Shown here in pieces: positions 1-11,845 of a DNA stretch of 64,000 nt (within the stretch, counting starts at the first letter, position 1; every line of letters begins with the position of its first letter). The notes below the pieces were generated by a model, which saw only the letters and a list, made by a program, of their open reading frames with translations, was not told where the DNA came from and did not search any database. Source of the stretch: Monilinia fructicola (Eukaryota; Ascomycota; Leotiomycetes; Helotiales; Sclerotiniaceae); contig VICG01000017.1 of the NCBI GenBank assembly GCA_008692225.1, forward strand, positions 62,001 to 126,000. Direction: 5' to 3'. Position numbers and translations under genes: made by a program.

Positions 1-3000
1 TAATATTAAAATATAGCAATTAGTAATATTAGGCTTATATAAAAAGGAAATGTCATATTATAATTTCTTAATAAATGAAGATATATATCATTACCTTAAG
101 ATTATAAATACTCAATTAATATTTTTAATAATAAATATTATATTTATAGAAAAAGGAGGAAATAAAACTATATTTTAAGTAATTATAAACTTAGAAATAA
201 TAATAAACTTTATTGATCTAGGATTAACTAAATTAATCGAGTATAAAATTATTAATATATATTACTTCATAATAGAAAACGCAAATAAAAAAAGAATACC
301 GCTAACTTTGAATATAATAGAGATAGAAAGAAAATTTGTTTGCTTATTTTCAAAAAAAAAAATAGCAATTTTCTACAAAATACATTTATAAGGAATAAAT
401 ATTATACTTGAATTATAATTTTGAAAGTAGTTTAATCTAAAAGTAAATTGGAGAATAGGAAAGCTTAAATTAAATAACGAAAAGGTATTTATAAATATAT
501 AGGATTTTTTTAAAATGATAATATTATATTGAGATATTAGGATAGAAGCTAGAAAAAAAAGAAAAAATCCTCATTATTTATAATAATGTTCTTAATATGA
601 ATAAAACACTTAAACCTAAAACTAACTATAAAGATATTATAATAAATCCCAAAAGAATATAAATAATTTACCAAAATATACAATAAAACTAAAACGGAAA
701 AATTTCTTTTATATAAATTAGAAGTAGATTATGAAATCATATTACGATTACATATAATGTTATTATTTAGTCTAATCTATAATTTGTTAAAATTTTAATT
801 AAGAATATGAAAAGAATATATAAAGAATATAAATCGATTAGAATTTATTAGATTAATTAAATTAAAAGTAAAAGTATAAATACTATTTATAAAGAAAAAA
901 TATACCTTAGAATTATAGTTATATATAAATTATCGATGTATGAATATAATAATAATAATCCTAAATAGATATCTCATTTTATTAATATTAGAAATATTTT
1001 ATAAATTAAAAAAAGCAACTATTTTTAAAAAATTAGATTTAAGAAATACTTATAATCTAATAAGAATATATAAATGAAATAAATGAAAAACAGTTTTCTA
1101 TAATAAATTTCGTTTTTATAAATATTTAGTAGTTCTATTTGGATTATATAATGTACTAGTAATGTTCTAAGTTTATATTAATTAATACTTAAAATAATTT
1201 ATAAATAGGATAATAATAATCTATCTAAATGATATTGTAATTTCCTTAAAAGACAAAAAAGAATATAGTAATTATATAAAACAAATATTAAAATAATTGT
1301 TAAAATAAAGATTTTTCTATAAATTCAAAAAAAATGCTAATTTGGAATTAAGCAGATTAATCTTTTCGAATATATAATATTAGATAAAGAAATAATTATA
1401 AACTTATTAAAGTAAAAACGATTACTAATTAATTATCTCCAAAAAAACGTTTTAAAAAATATTATTTTTTTTTGATGTTTACAATTTCTATAAACAATTT
1501 ATATTATTCTATAATGAAATAATATTATTAAGAATAAATTTAATAAAAGGGAAGGTTAAATTTAATTGAAAGATTACAAAATAATATTTTAAAGATTTAA
1601 AAACGCTTTTATTAAAATGTTACTATTAAACTATTTTATTATAATATTAGTATTTTTTTTGGAAATAAATATATTAATAAAAGTTTTATATAAAATCTTA
1701 TTCTAAAGATAAAAAGATAAATACAGATATTTTATTATATTTTACTTAAGAAAACTAATACTAGTAGAAATTAATTATACAATTTTCGATTAAGAACTAT
1801 TAGCTATTATAAAATCAATAAAATATTAGAGATATTTTCTCAAAGAAGTAGAATACTAAATAATCATAATAATAGATTATAATAATTTAAAGAATTCTAT
1901 AACATTAAGAATATTAATAAAAAAATAAGCAAAATAAATATTAATATTATTAAGAATAGATTTTATAGTTATTTATAAGCTAGGAAAAAGCAATTCAATA
2001 AATGTATTATTACATGAATTAGATTATAAAAACAAGGATTTTAAATTAATCTCTTTATTAAAATTATATTATCAATTATTTAACTTGCTTTTAACTAAAG
2101 ATGATTAATAAGATCTATATATATTATTATAACAAAAGATAAGGTAATTTACAAAAAAAGAAGATACTATATATTAAATAAATTAAAAATGATAAATGAT
2201 ATAAAAAATAAGTTACAAACGAATACAATTTATAATTATCTTATTATTATCGATGATAAATTAAGAAATATTGTAATAGAGCTAAAATATAAGGAAGGGT
2301 TAGTTAATTTAATCAAAAAGATATAATTAGTGTATTTAAACTTTATAGAAAAAGAATTTATTATATATAATAATTTTTAATATTACAAAGATATTAGATT
2401 ATATATATCATTAAACGAATAATTATAGAAAGTATTATTATAGAAAGTCTATAATTCGCAAACAAAAGGCTATTTTAAAAAAAAAGCAATAATAAATAAT
2501 ATAAAGAAACTATTATATTAAAAAGGAATGAATACAAATATAATAAATTATATAAGATCCTATATAGTTTACTAAAAAAATAAATCTTTATATAAAAGAA
2601 AACTAGAGAATTAGTATTGATATTAATCTTAATAAGGCTATAAAATAGCTTTTTTATAAATTTAATTATCAATTTATTAATATTGAAATTAAGAGAAAAT
2701 TTCAATAACAAAGAGATAAAAAGGATATATTTTTATATCTAATTTATAATTGTATTTTAATAATAACCAATAGATTTATCAAGGTAATAAGACTAATTTT
2801 AATTAAATAGAATATAATAACTATTGAATTTATATTTATTTTTATTTAAATATTGGTTTTTATTTAAAGAATTTTAATAAAATATAGAATACTATATTTA
2901 ATTATTTTAAATAAAGTAGAGTTATTTATTAATACTTTTGAAATAATTTTAATAATCTATTTAAATACAATCTAAAAGATTTGTATAGTTTTTTATTTAT

Positions 3001-4553
3001 AGATAAATTAATGCATTACATAAAGAAACTAAATTATAAAAGCCTATATTACATTTTCTATTAATTATAAATAATATAATTAAGTAGATCTCTTATTTAT
3101 AATGGAATATGTATATTATTCTATATTAATATTAATTATAATGGTATTTTCATTTAAAGCTAATAATAAACAAATAGTATTGTTTCTTATTAATACAAAT
3201 ATTTAGAAAAAATCAGAAAATATATTTAAATTAAAATCATTGTATATAATAATAATTAAAAAGCTTATCTATATTTAAAACTTAGTAGTAAAGTATTATA
3301 ATAAAAAATGTAGATTCTCAATATTTAAGGTAAAGAATATAATCTAATTAATAATAAAGAACCTATTGATAAATAAAAAGTATATCAAATTCAGTCTAAA
3401 AAATATTAGCCTATTTAAAACGTTTGCAAATATAAGGCTATAAACTTAAAAACTAAAACTATCTATAATATTTTAATATTATATAGAATAATTCATTATA
3501 TAAATTTTTTGAATAAGATTAAGAAAAAATCAAGATATAAGTTTATATAGAATATAGAATATAAAGATATTATTCTAGAATAATATATAGAAAAGATTCT
3601 TCATTTAAAAAAAAAAATTGAAAAAACTAGAGTTTTTTATTAAATAAAAAAAGTATTTAAAGAATAAAAATATATATCAAAAACTAGAAGATGTAATAAA
3701 TACTTTAAAAATAATATAGGAATTCTTTAAGCTATATTTATTCATTATAGAAATCTTTGAATACAAAACTAAAGATTTAGAATAAAATATAGAATTAGTA
3801 AATATATTTAGATTAAAAAAAAAACAATATTATTACTTTAATTTCAAAATATTAATTAATATAAAATTATCATAAAATTGGAAAATTAAGAAAAATAGTA
3901 ATAATTAGTTAGAAATCTAAATCATGAATTATCAATAAAACCTTTTTTTGGAAATAATAATTTATTATTTTATATAATAATATATAATCTTTAAAACTAT
4001 TAAAAAATAAAAATTGATTAAAAGGATCAAATTAAAAAAATATTAAACAACTGATAAAGCTATCAAAAAAATATCAAGCTTAAATCCTATTTTTAAATAA
4101 ATTATTAGTAAATTATTGATTAATTTATCAAATATGCTATAAAAAAAATAAAGGAATATTAAGTCAAATATTTATAACATTTGTAATAATAAAAGTTTTA
4201 TTAATTTTATTAATAAAGATATCTTTTATTATAAAAGATATATTGATTATATTTTTAATAACTTTAAAAGCAATTAATAGAATAATGAATATAATGAATC
4301 TTAAAAGGCTAAATATAAATTTTAAAACAAATAAAATAGCTTTATCAACTATAATATACTAGATAAAAGTTAGCATAGAAGGTAGATTAAAAATTATAGA
4401 TTATATTAATCTATATAAATAAAATATTTTTAAAAAGTAGTATATAGACTAATTATAAATAAATAGAAAGAATCATAAAGATAAATAGAATTAGATATAG
4501 AGAACAATTTATTAAAAAAAACTAATGGATTCGAAGAATCAACCTCAGAGAAA
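1..4553 (+). mobile_element. Gypsy-1: RIP-degraded Ty3/Gypsy retrotransposon, 5' end outside the window
   Basis: The plus strand carries the remains of a chromodomain-type Ty3/Gypsy element. Reverse transcriptase, RNase H, integrase and chromodomain remnants follow in that order between about 900 and 3760, and an LTR starts at 4554. The frame is broken by many in-frame TAA/TAG codons where Trp or Gln is expected and by Asp-to-Asn changes, the usual outcome of RIP. The stretch 3760-4553 lies between chromodomain and LTR; I recognise no domain in it. Nothing here can encode a working protein. Confidence 0.85.
900..3760 (+). pseudogene. Gypsy-1 pol remnant (RT, RNase H, integrase, chromodomain)
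   Basis: Family assignment rests on conserved blocks read through the stops. Around 1100-1250 the RT block shows an FGLYN motif and the catalytic YLNDI at 1222-1236, where Gypsy elements have YLDDI (second-last Asp changed to Asn). Near 1740-1860 there is an RNase H block resembling the Gypsy pattern of a ketoacid-rich Y-S-R-K-L segment followed by D-K-E-L-L. Near 3290-3480 comes the integrase C-terminal pattern K-Y-Y-N-K followed by F-K-V. At about 3560-3750 a chromodomain-like block reads V/I-E-K-I-L, K-T-R-V-F-Y, and ends in a P-E-D-V-I-N-type helix. Stops are dense, so this is a pseudogene. Family known, details inferred by eye. Confidence 0.8.
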
Positions 4554-5385
4554 TGTGGAGTCATGTGACTGTTATCATGTGATTATTATACCTGTATTAT
4601 AGGAGGTTCAAAATAAAAAAAACACGGACCTTAAATCCTTAGCGGCTCGTATGATTGGTTATAAGTATTCCGCGAAAACTTTTAATTGGTCGAACATTAG
4701 TAAGCAAAAAACCTTAATTTTTAATGCCGACTTTCCGTTCTGCCATCGGAGCTTAGTTAATTCCGTCCATTTCGGCATTTCGAAGGTGGTTAACCATTTC
4801 GGCCTATTTCCATTTCCGGCCTATTCCATTCCGGCCATTTTATATAGGCCTATATTATTTCAAGGCCATAATAGATAATAAATAATAAATAATAAATAAT
4901 AAAATAATAAAAATAATAATAATAAATAAATAAATAATAAATAATAAATAATAAATAATAAATAATAATAATAAATAATAAATAATAAATAATAAATAAT
5001 AAATAATAAATAATAAATAATAAATAATAAATAATAAATAAATAAATAATAAAAAATCAATATTTAATTAATATATAATAGTAAAAATATATTAAAAAGA
5101 CTATAAAGCTTTTCTATATATTTTATATCTAGATTAAAAAATTTATTAAAGGATAAAAGAATATTGAAAATTTAAATAAATAGAATAAAATAGAATAAAT
5201 AGAATAAATAGAATAAATTTTAGAATAATAGAAAAAATCCTTCTAAAAGAACAAAACGAGATATAAAAATAAAAAAAGATATTAAATAAGAATATTAGAC
5301 ACTTAATATAAAATATAATTAATATAATATATAAGTAATATCGTAAATAAAAATTAGAAAATAAATATATCATAATAAAGTATTT
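4554..5385 (+). repeat. Gypsy-1 LTR, copy 1 (3' LTR)
   Basis: This segment begins TGTGGAGTCATGTGACTG after a purine-rich CAGAGAAA tract and is repeated, with mostly C-to-T differences, at 15998-16925. It contains a CCATTTCGGCC-type minisatellite (about 4765-4850), a long AAT-rich microsatellite, and then a shared stretch with CTATAAAGCTTTTCTATAT and AATAGAATAA repeats. The right edge is approximate. This copy keeps far more C and G than the second one. Confidence 0.7.
4870..5052. repeat. (AATAAT/AATAAATAAT)n microsatellite inside the LTR
   Basis: About 180 bp of AAT and AATA units. The same array lies at the same place in the second LTR copy, so it belonged to the element before it spread. 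Long minus-strand reading frames over it are low-complexity artefacts. Confidence 0.9.
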
Positions 5386-5442
5386 AAGATATAATTCATT
5401 TCTAAAATCTTATTATATAATAATAATAATTTTTAAGAATTA

Positions 5443-5447
<5 letters not shown>
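5386..5447. other. AT-rich spacer
   Basis: Short AT-rich sequence between the Gypsy-1 LTR and the ATT array; no feature seen. Confidence 0.4.
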
Positions 5448-5790
<343 letters not shown>

Positions 5791-5792
5791 AT

Positions 5793-5949
5793 ACTAGCAC
5801 TCGAGGAAAATAAATTTTCAGATTATGGATTCGTAGAATTTTATTAGCCTCGAACGAAGTGAGGATTGGGGGTTTGGGGGCTAGCCCCTATTAAGTAATA
5901 AAATTCGAAGAATCCATAGTCTGAAAATTTATTTTCCGCGAGTGCTAGT
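5793..5949. mobile_element. 157-bp foldback MITE with about 55-bp terminal inverted repeats, copy 1
   Basis: The left arm starts ACTAGCACTCGAGGAAAA and the right arm ends TTTTCCGCGAGTGCTAGT. The arms match for about 55 bp, each including ATGGATTCG(N)AGAAT or its complement. The centre is GC-rich: a small CCTCGAACGAAGTGAGG stem followed by G runs and GGGGCTAGCCCC-like sequence. No coding capacity. A RIP-altered copy lies at 13821-13976. The target duplication is unclear because the left flank is the ATT array. Confidence 0.85.
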
Positions 5950-7500
5950 TATTAATAAATACATTTTCAATATATAGAATATAAAAAAATATTAATAAGA
6001 AGCAATAATTAGAAAATCCAAGAATAAGCTTTATTCTTAATCCTATATTTGAAAAAAGTAGTAATATATAATTAATATATAAAAATCAATAAAAAGAATA
6101 AGATTAAAATTTAATTATATTATTCTATAGGAAAAGAGTAATGGATATAACTAGCAAAAGAGTATTAAATTCAAACTAAGGTAAGATTATAATCAAATCT
6201 AAGTCAACTATTGTCAAAACAAAAATCAAAAAAGTAAACGATTAAGTATATAATTCTATTATAAATAAAAAAAATATAGGGTGAAAGAAAAGAAAAAAAA
6301 AAGCTAAAAATAAAGAAGAAAAAAAAAAGATAGGTAAAGAATTTAATATATAACGAATTAAAGAAATAATAACAATTAAGATAATATTAAAAAGGTTAAA
6401 AAAACTAGAAAAGAAGATAAATAATAATCTTATTTAAGATTTAAAAAGTAATAATAAAGAAACAATCTAGAATAATATTAAGGTTATAAAGATAAAAGAT
6501 ATAGATTCTCATATTTATATGTATATTACGAATTAAGAATGAAATTATATTTGGATTAATAATTTGATAGATTTGTATTAAGATTTATAGAAAAATTAAT
6601 AAATTGGGATAAGGATGGATTAGGAGAATGATTTAATATTCTTTAATTCTTAGTAAAAATAATTAAAGGTATATTAGGGAAAGGATTATATAGAGAAATT
6701 TTTAAGAATTAGAATATTTTTATAGGATCTGGTTTAAGATCGATACTGTTAGAAAAGGGTATAAATAATGTTGAAATAAAATATAGTAATATTATTAAAG
6801 ATTATTATTTAATTACAAAAAGAAAGAAGGCAAAGATAATGAGAAAAAGATTTAATAAAGATAGGCTTTAGAAAACATGTGTTTTATCAAAGAACTGAGG
6901 CGCTAACCTTTTTAAAAATCTGATTGAATAGATATAGATTAATTTTTAAATTTTGTAAATAAAAAATTACGATTTCTATAGGGAAATAATGTTTGTTTTA
7001 TAAGATATATAATGTATATATACTGATTCTATAAAGCTTTATTAAATTATAATGCGAAGTATTTAATAAGTTATTATTTTGTAAATAAGTATATTATAAT
7101 CTAGATTATAAAATCTAGATTTTATAAATAATATATAATATAATTAAAAGTGAAGTGGAATTAGATTGTTAATATATATATTAATAGACATAAAGAGATC
7201 TTTACTTTATTAATACTAATTTGTATTTATTTATAAGTATATATCATAAAGATTGAAATAATAATTATTAATAAAGATGATTTTATACTAGACCTGAATA
7301 ATAAAAGCCTAAACAAAATAAAATTTGTTGGTAGACTTTATCTGCTAGAAGGAATAGTAGAATATAATTTATAAAGAAATAAAAACCAAAAAATTAAGTT
7401 TAGAAAAGAAGAATTAATAGAAAATGTAGAAGAGAAAGATAATATAGAGAAATAATAGTATATCAAATATTAAGGTGGTATTAGAATAGTAGTAAGGTAG
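5950..7500. other. RIP-degraded AT-rich sequence, unassigned
   Basis: No open frame, no terminal repeats and no pol motif that I could name. A few less AT-rich patches (for example 6870-6910) suggest decayed transposon sequence. Purine-rich A/G tracts dominate 6160-6450. Confidence 0.4.
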
Positions 7501-8060
7501 GTAAAGGAAGAATATTAGCTTTATGAATTCTTGGGAAATATTATATTTAATTTTCTTTTCTTTTATTTAGGAACTAGTATTTTAATATTAGAACTAGGGA
7601 GATAAAAATATTTTTTTTATTTATGGGATATTATAAAAGTTTTATCATTAGTTAAAAATAACAATGGTTTATTAGGGCATTAAATATAAAAGGGGAGATT
7701 ATATTAGGAAATAATCCTTTTAATAAGGTTATATGTCCATTTAAGCTAATATTTAATAGGAAAGGATTCAAGATCCTCTCCTTTTTTCTTTATGAATAAC
7801 TATATTACCTTCAGTTGACCCCTCTATTCCCTATACCTTGTTACAATTATTAATTTTTATTATTTAAGTTATTATTCATTATATTATTAAATTTATCATT
7901 AGATTTCTTATGAAGATTAATATATTGATTCGCGTTATTTATTTTATTTATAATTTATAAATAATAAGGATACTTAAATCGAGCTTTACTTTAATATTGG
8001 GTAATATGGAATATTATTTTCTCACATTGTACTATCTAGGAATAATATACACACATATAC
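7501..8060. other. Possible decayed LTR region
   Basis: A less AT-rich patch. On the minus strand a TGTAACAAGG start is seen at about 7841-7850, the kind of terminus LTRs have, followed by a short inverted repeat GGATTCAAGATCC near 7767. No second copy is seen in the window, so the LTR reading is tentative. Confidence 0.25.
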
Positions 8061-9296
8061 AATAAGCTAAGAATAAAAAGTAGAAACAATTTATAAAAAA
8101 AGATTAAAGCTAGAAAATGGTTTTATTGTTATTAATATATTATAAAACAATAATAATCTATAAAGAATATATAAAATTGATTTTAAATAAACTTAAAAAA
8201 AAAATTTTAAAATTAAAAAATCTTTTGATAAATACTTTTATACAAAATTTAATTAAATATATATAAAAGAATCGAAAGAAAAAAAGCTAATAGATCTATT
8301 ATAATATAAACAATGAAAAAATAATAATATAAGGATATAATGAACTTTTATTTTCACAATGTGAAATTAATAAAATAATAATAAAATACTAAATATTTAA
8401 AGAAATTTATTATATAATAATTAAAAAGAAAGTTGATATAGTATAGAAATATTAGATTATAATAAATTTCAACCTCTGTTTATTGTATAATAAAGTTAAT
8501 ATAAGAATATTTATAAAAATTTAATCAGGTATATTAAGCTTAATAGTAGATTTCTATAATAAATACTTCTAGTTTTTAGAAAACAATATTATTAAGTAAA
8601 ATGAAAATGATATATATATAAATTAATTTAAAATGATATAATAAGACTATAACGAGAAATTAAAAATCGATTGTAACTTAATAAATCAATTAATTACATT
8701 TTAAATCGCAAAAGAAAAGTTTTACTAATAGTATATAATAAATAAAGAAATTCTTATATTTTACTTATTGAGAATAAACTTAAACTATTATAATCTATAA
8801 ATAAGTACTTGGCCTAATAGTTAACTTAACTATAATATCTATTTTAATGATAAACTTTATAAAAACTATAATTTTTATAAATAAAATTAATTTTTTTTAA
8901 AAGATCTTATTTTATTTGAGATGTTATTAATTATAACGTAAAAATAAGTGAACTTGAAGTAATAATCCTTAAAAAATAGATTATAAAGGAAATTCAAGAA
9001 GCTAAAGTAAATAATAGTAAGTTTAAAGTATTTAATATTAATAGTCTTAGTAAAAATAAACACAAAAAAAAGAATAAACATTTATAATAATATTTTAGCA
9101 AAAAGAAAACTTTTTACGTTAAGCTTAATAGGAATTTTAAAAATTAAAATGTATTTTATTTTCATCAATTAGTAAAAAAGCAATTTATTATATAAAAGAT
9201 TCTATAAATTCATACTTTAAATATAATAATAATAATTATATAGTATTTATTTTTAATTAGTAAAGATTATTAAGATGTTAATTATAAAAAGAGGGA
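8061..9296. other. RIP-degraded AT-rich sequence upstream of an LTR remnant
   Basis: Probably the interior of a retrotransposon whose 3' LTR is the 9297-9470 remnant, since a purine tract (AAGAGGGATAA) lies directly before it. I could not identify protein domains here. Confidence 0.35.
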
Positions 9297-9470
9297 TAAT
9301 TTTAAGATGATTATATAAATGCTAAGTATTATATGCTATGCTAATTCGTATAAAGAAACAAAATCCTTTACATTTACTCTGTTTTCCTTTTATAGAAAAT
9401 TATTCATATTACCGCCCTTCTTAATGCGCTAGTTTCCGTGCCACTATATAACACCTTTCAAACTAGGCGG
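9297..9470 (+). repeat. Gypsy-2-type LTR remnant upstream of gene 1
   Basis: The sequence from about 9297 aligns with the Gypsy-2 5' LTR at 23181-23350, for example TGCTAATTCGTATAAAGAAA here against CGCTAATCCTATAAAGGAAC there, followed by a matching CTTTTATA-AAAATT block and a matching TATATAA block. Most differences are C-to-T in this copy. The right edge is near 9470, about 320 bp before the gene 1 start codon. Confidence 0.7.
9445..9451 (+). promoter_or_regulatory. Candidate TATA box of gene 1, in LTR-derived sequence
   Basis: TATATAA lies 341 bp upstream of the ATG. It sits at the end of the LTR-homologous block and has a counterpart (TATATAATAC) in the Gypsy-2 LTR. A second TATAAAG is at about 9348. 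Use as a promoter is inferred only. Confidence 0.4.
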
Positions 9471-9590
9471 AGTAAAGAAATATTCAATTATCAATTCATT
9501 CTATTATTTCAATATAAGAAGGATCTTTCGTTGTTGAAAAAAGGGTTACACAAAGCGAATATCAAATATAAAAATCAATGTGTAAAAACT

Positions 9591-9700
9591 TTATTTCCTT
9601 CTTTCTCTCGTTTCATCGCTTATTTTCCATCTCTCTTCTATCTTCTCTCATTCTCTCTTTCTATTCCTCTTTCCCTTCAATCTCAGAATCCTACAATTCA
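9591..9700 (+). promoter_or_regulatory. Pyrimidine-rich leader of gene 1
   Basis: About 100 bp of nearly pure C/T (TTTCCTTCTTTCTCTCG and similar) about 100-200 bp before the start codon. CT-rich tracts just upstream of transcription starts are common in filamentous fungi. A comparable tract precedes gene 2 on the minus strand. Confidence 0.55.
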
Positions 9701-9791
9701 TTCATAAACGTACATTTCTCTTTCACATATCATATCGACAACAACCACAATAAGAATTACACCACCATTACAATAATTACCAGGACTCAAA

Positions 9792-11474
9792 ATGCCATCC
9801 ACTTCCCATTCTCACTCCCACTCCCCCTTCCAAATCCTCCGTAAATTCACGCCCCGTCTTCCCACCTCGTTCCTCCGCATCCTTGATTCTATCCTCACCT
9901 CCATCTCCAAATTTGTCTCTCATATCATTTCCTATCTTTACGTCCTACGTAAATCCTTCATTCTCTTTTCCATCACCATTCTTATATGCCTTGGTATATG
10001 TCGAGGAGTTGGAGGAATCCATCACGTTGCAAGCAACATCACACACGGCATCATAGGAATCGGAGAGATAGGAATCATCAGCATAGGAAATCTCACAGCA
10101 GAAATTGGACATTGGGGGAAAGATTGTTGGGGAAGAGAGAGAAATATATGGGGATGTATGGCGGAAGGGATCGATATGTGGGTTTGGTGTGTACGGAATT
10201 GGCAGGAGTGTTCGCATCATGATTTGGTGTGCAGGGGTCATAATGATAACGATGAGGAATATAACAACAACAACAACAATGATAATCTCTACCCTCTCCA
10301 GAAATACACCCGAGAATTCCCCTACACCTTTCGTGGAAACGAACAGAGCTGTCTTACTCATTATCCAAATACCAACGCCAATATAAACCCAACCCCAAAC
10401 ACAATCTTCACACCAACCCATATCCCTAACTCCCTTACCCTCCTGACCGCCTCTCCTTCGTTCACCATCATCGACAATGTATTTCTACACCTACGTCATC
10501 TTTCTCTTTCTCTTCCACTTTCCCATATAACGGCATCAACACATCAAAACGAGAAGAGGGATAATATGTGTGGGAAGACAACGCCAAGACATCTCGAAAA
10601 TCTCATGCAATACACGAGGAAATATATCGACCGTATTCAAGGTTTGGAACGTTATCATTATGTTCCCTACTTGAGTAATTGGTATAGAGGAAGTACAAAG
10701 TTGTACCGGTGGATGAGGGATGGGGGGGCGCGAATCCGGGGGGAAAGTGTAAGGTTTGAAGGATTAGTTTTGAGGGGGGGGAAGTTGATTGGATTGTTAA
10801 AGAAGAAAGGGGGGGTTGAGAAGGATGAGGAGAAGAGGAGGATGGGGTGGTGGGCTGGGCTTGGGGAAAAGTATGCACAAAGACGAGAGATCAAGAAGGA
10901 GGTTTGTGAGTTAGACGAGGAGGCAAGAAATGTAATAAAGGGAATGGAAAACGCGTTTCGGATTTATCTTGTTGGGTTGGGGGATGTAGTAAAGGATGTG
11001 AGAGAGGCAGGGTTTAAGGTTTTGAAGGAGATGAGACGGGTGGAAATTTTTGGGGTGGGGGTAAAAGGTGAGGTGGGGGGGGTTAAGAGAGTGGTGGAGG
11101 GCTGTGAGGGTGATAAATTTGACGAGTTGAGACAAGTACTTGTGGGGTTGCAGGGGGGAATTGAGGGAATGGAGAAGGAGATAAAGGGAAGGAGGTCAGA
11201 GATTGAGGAGTTGGGGGTGGCGTGGGGAGGTATGGTCAGGAGGGAGAGGCTTTGGTGTTTTTGGCCTGGAGTGCCGAGGTGGGGGATTGTACAAGAGGGG
11301 GAGGGCAGGGGGGATAAAGAGGAGAAAGAATCAAATCAGATCATTACATGGGACGAGAAGACCAGAGACTGGATACAACAAGTACGAGCTTGGTGTGATG
11401 GAAGAGGAGATGAAAATGGTGTTGCAGGAGCTGTGAGGAGGGGGGTGGGGAAGATCATGGGGGGGGTTGAGTAA
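9792..11474 (+). CDS. Unrecognised 560-residue membrane-anchored protein with coiled-coil-like C-terminal half
   Basis: I do not recognise a family. The frame runs 561 codons without a stop in a region where stops are otherwise very frequent. The start is supported by its context (CAAAATGCC, A at -3) and an upstream CT-rich leader; no intron is needed. Residues 1-50 are Ser/His/Pro-rich and basic. Residues about 55-71 form one hydrophobic segment (FILFSITILICLGIC), fitting a signal anchor or single membrane span. Two N-glycosylation sequons follow (N82-I-T, N100-L-T), with Trp/Cys-rich sequence at 108-147, an Asn run at 158-165, a Pro/Thr/Asn-rich linker to about 255, and a Lys/Glu/Arg/Gly-rich, likely helical part from about 265 to the end, strongest at 340-475. 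Composition alternates between C-rich and G-rich blocks along the coding strand. It stands alone between transposon remnants. It is either a lineage-specific gene or a fast-evolving orphan; function unknown. Confidence 0.75.
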   Translation: MPSTSHSHSHSPFQILRKFTPRLPTSFLRILDSILTSISKFVSHIISYLYVLRKSFILFSITILICLGICRGVGGIHHVASNITHGIIGIGEIGIISIGNLTAEIGHWGKDCWGRERNIWGCMAEGIDMWVWCVRNWQECSHHDLVCRGHNDNDEEYNNNNNNDNLYPLQKYTREFPYTFRGNEQSCLTHYPNTNANINPTPNTIFTPTHIPNSLTLLTASPSFTIIDNVFLHLRHLSLSLPLSHITASTHQNEKRDNMCGKTTPRHLENLMQYTRKYIDRIQGLERYHYVPYLSNWYRGSTKLYRWMRDGGARIRGESVRFEGLVLRGGKLIGLLKKKGGVEKDEEKRRMGWWAGLGEKYAQRREIKKEVCELDEEARNVIKGMENAFRIYLVGLGDVVKDVREAGFKVLKEMRRVEIFGVGVKGEVGGVKRVVEGCEGDKFDELRQVLVGLQGGIEGMEKEIKGRRSEIEELGVAWGGMVRRERLWCFWPGVPRWGIVQEGEGRGDKEEKESNQIITWDEKTRDWIQQVRAWCDGRGDENGVAGAVRRGVGKIMGGVE

Positions 11475-11845
11475 TGGGTAAGGGCTAAGTGAGGATGAAA
11501 GATATTTATTTCAATTTCGAATAGTGATCAATTATATGACTATATAAGTATATTTTGAAGTTCTGAAATTTAGGTGATTCTTTTATATTAAGTTATAGAA
11601 TAGTAGAAAATTATAAAATATTAAAATTTCTGTTTTTTGATTGATAACTAAATTTTATACAAAAATGAAATTGAAATTGAAAAAAGACAACTATATATTA
11701 AGAATAGTTTAAGATGGTTTATTCATTTTTATAAAATTCTTTTAGCTATTTGTATTTGGTAACTGATTGTTTAAAGTTCTTAGACTTTAACAATATTAAC
11801 TTCTTCTATAAGATTTTATTTAAAAAGATTATAAAATATACCGTA
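11475..11845. other. 3' flank of gene 1
   Basis: AT content rises within about 50 bp after the stop codon. No terminator or polyadenylation signal can be singled out in such AT-rich sequence, and no feature is seen before the TA at 11844-11845. Confidence 0.4.

Noticed and set aside
4651..4878. 75-codon frame in the Gypsy-1 LTR
   Set aside because: Covers the minisatellite of an LTR; the second LTR copy does not keep it.
9945..10421. 158-codon minus-strand frame inside gene 1
   Set aside because: Shadow of the long plus-strand frame; no upstream signals and composition follows gene 1 codons.
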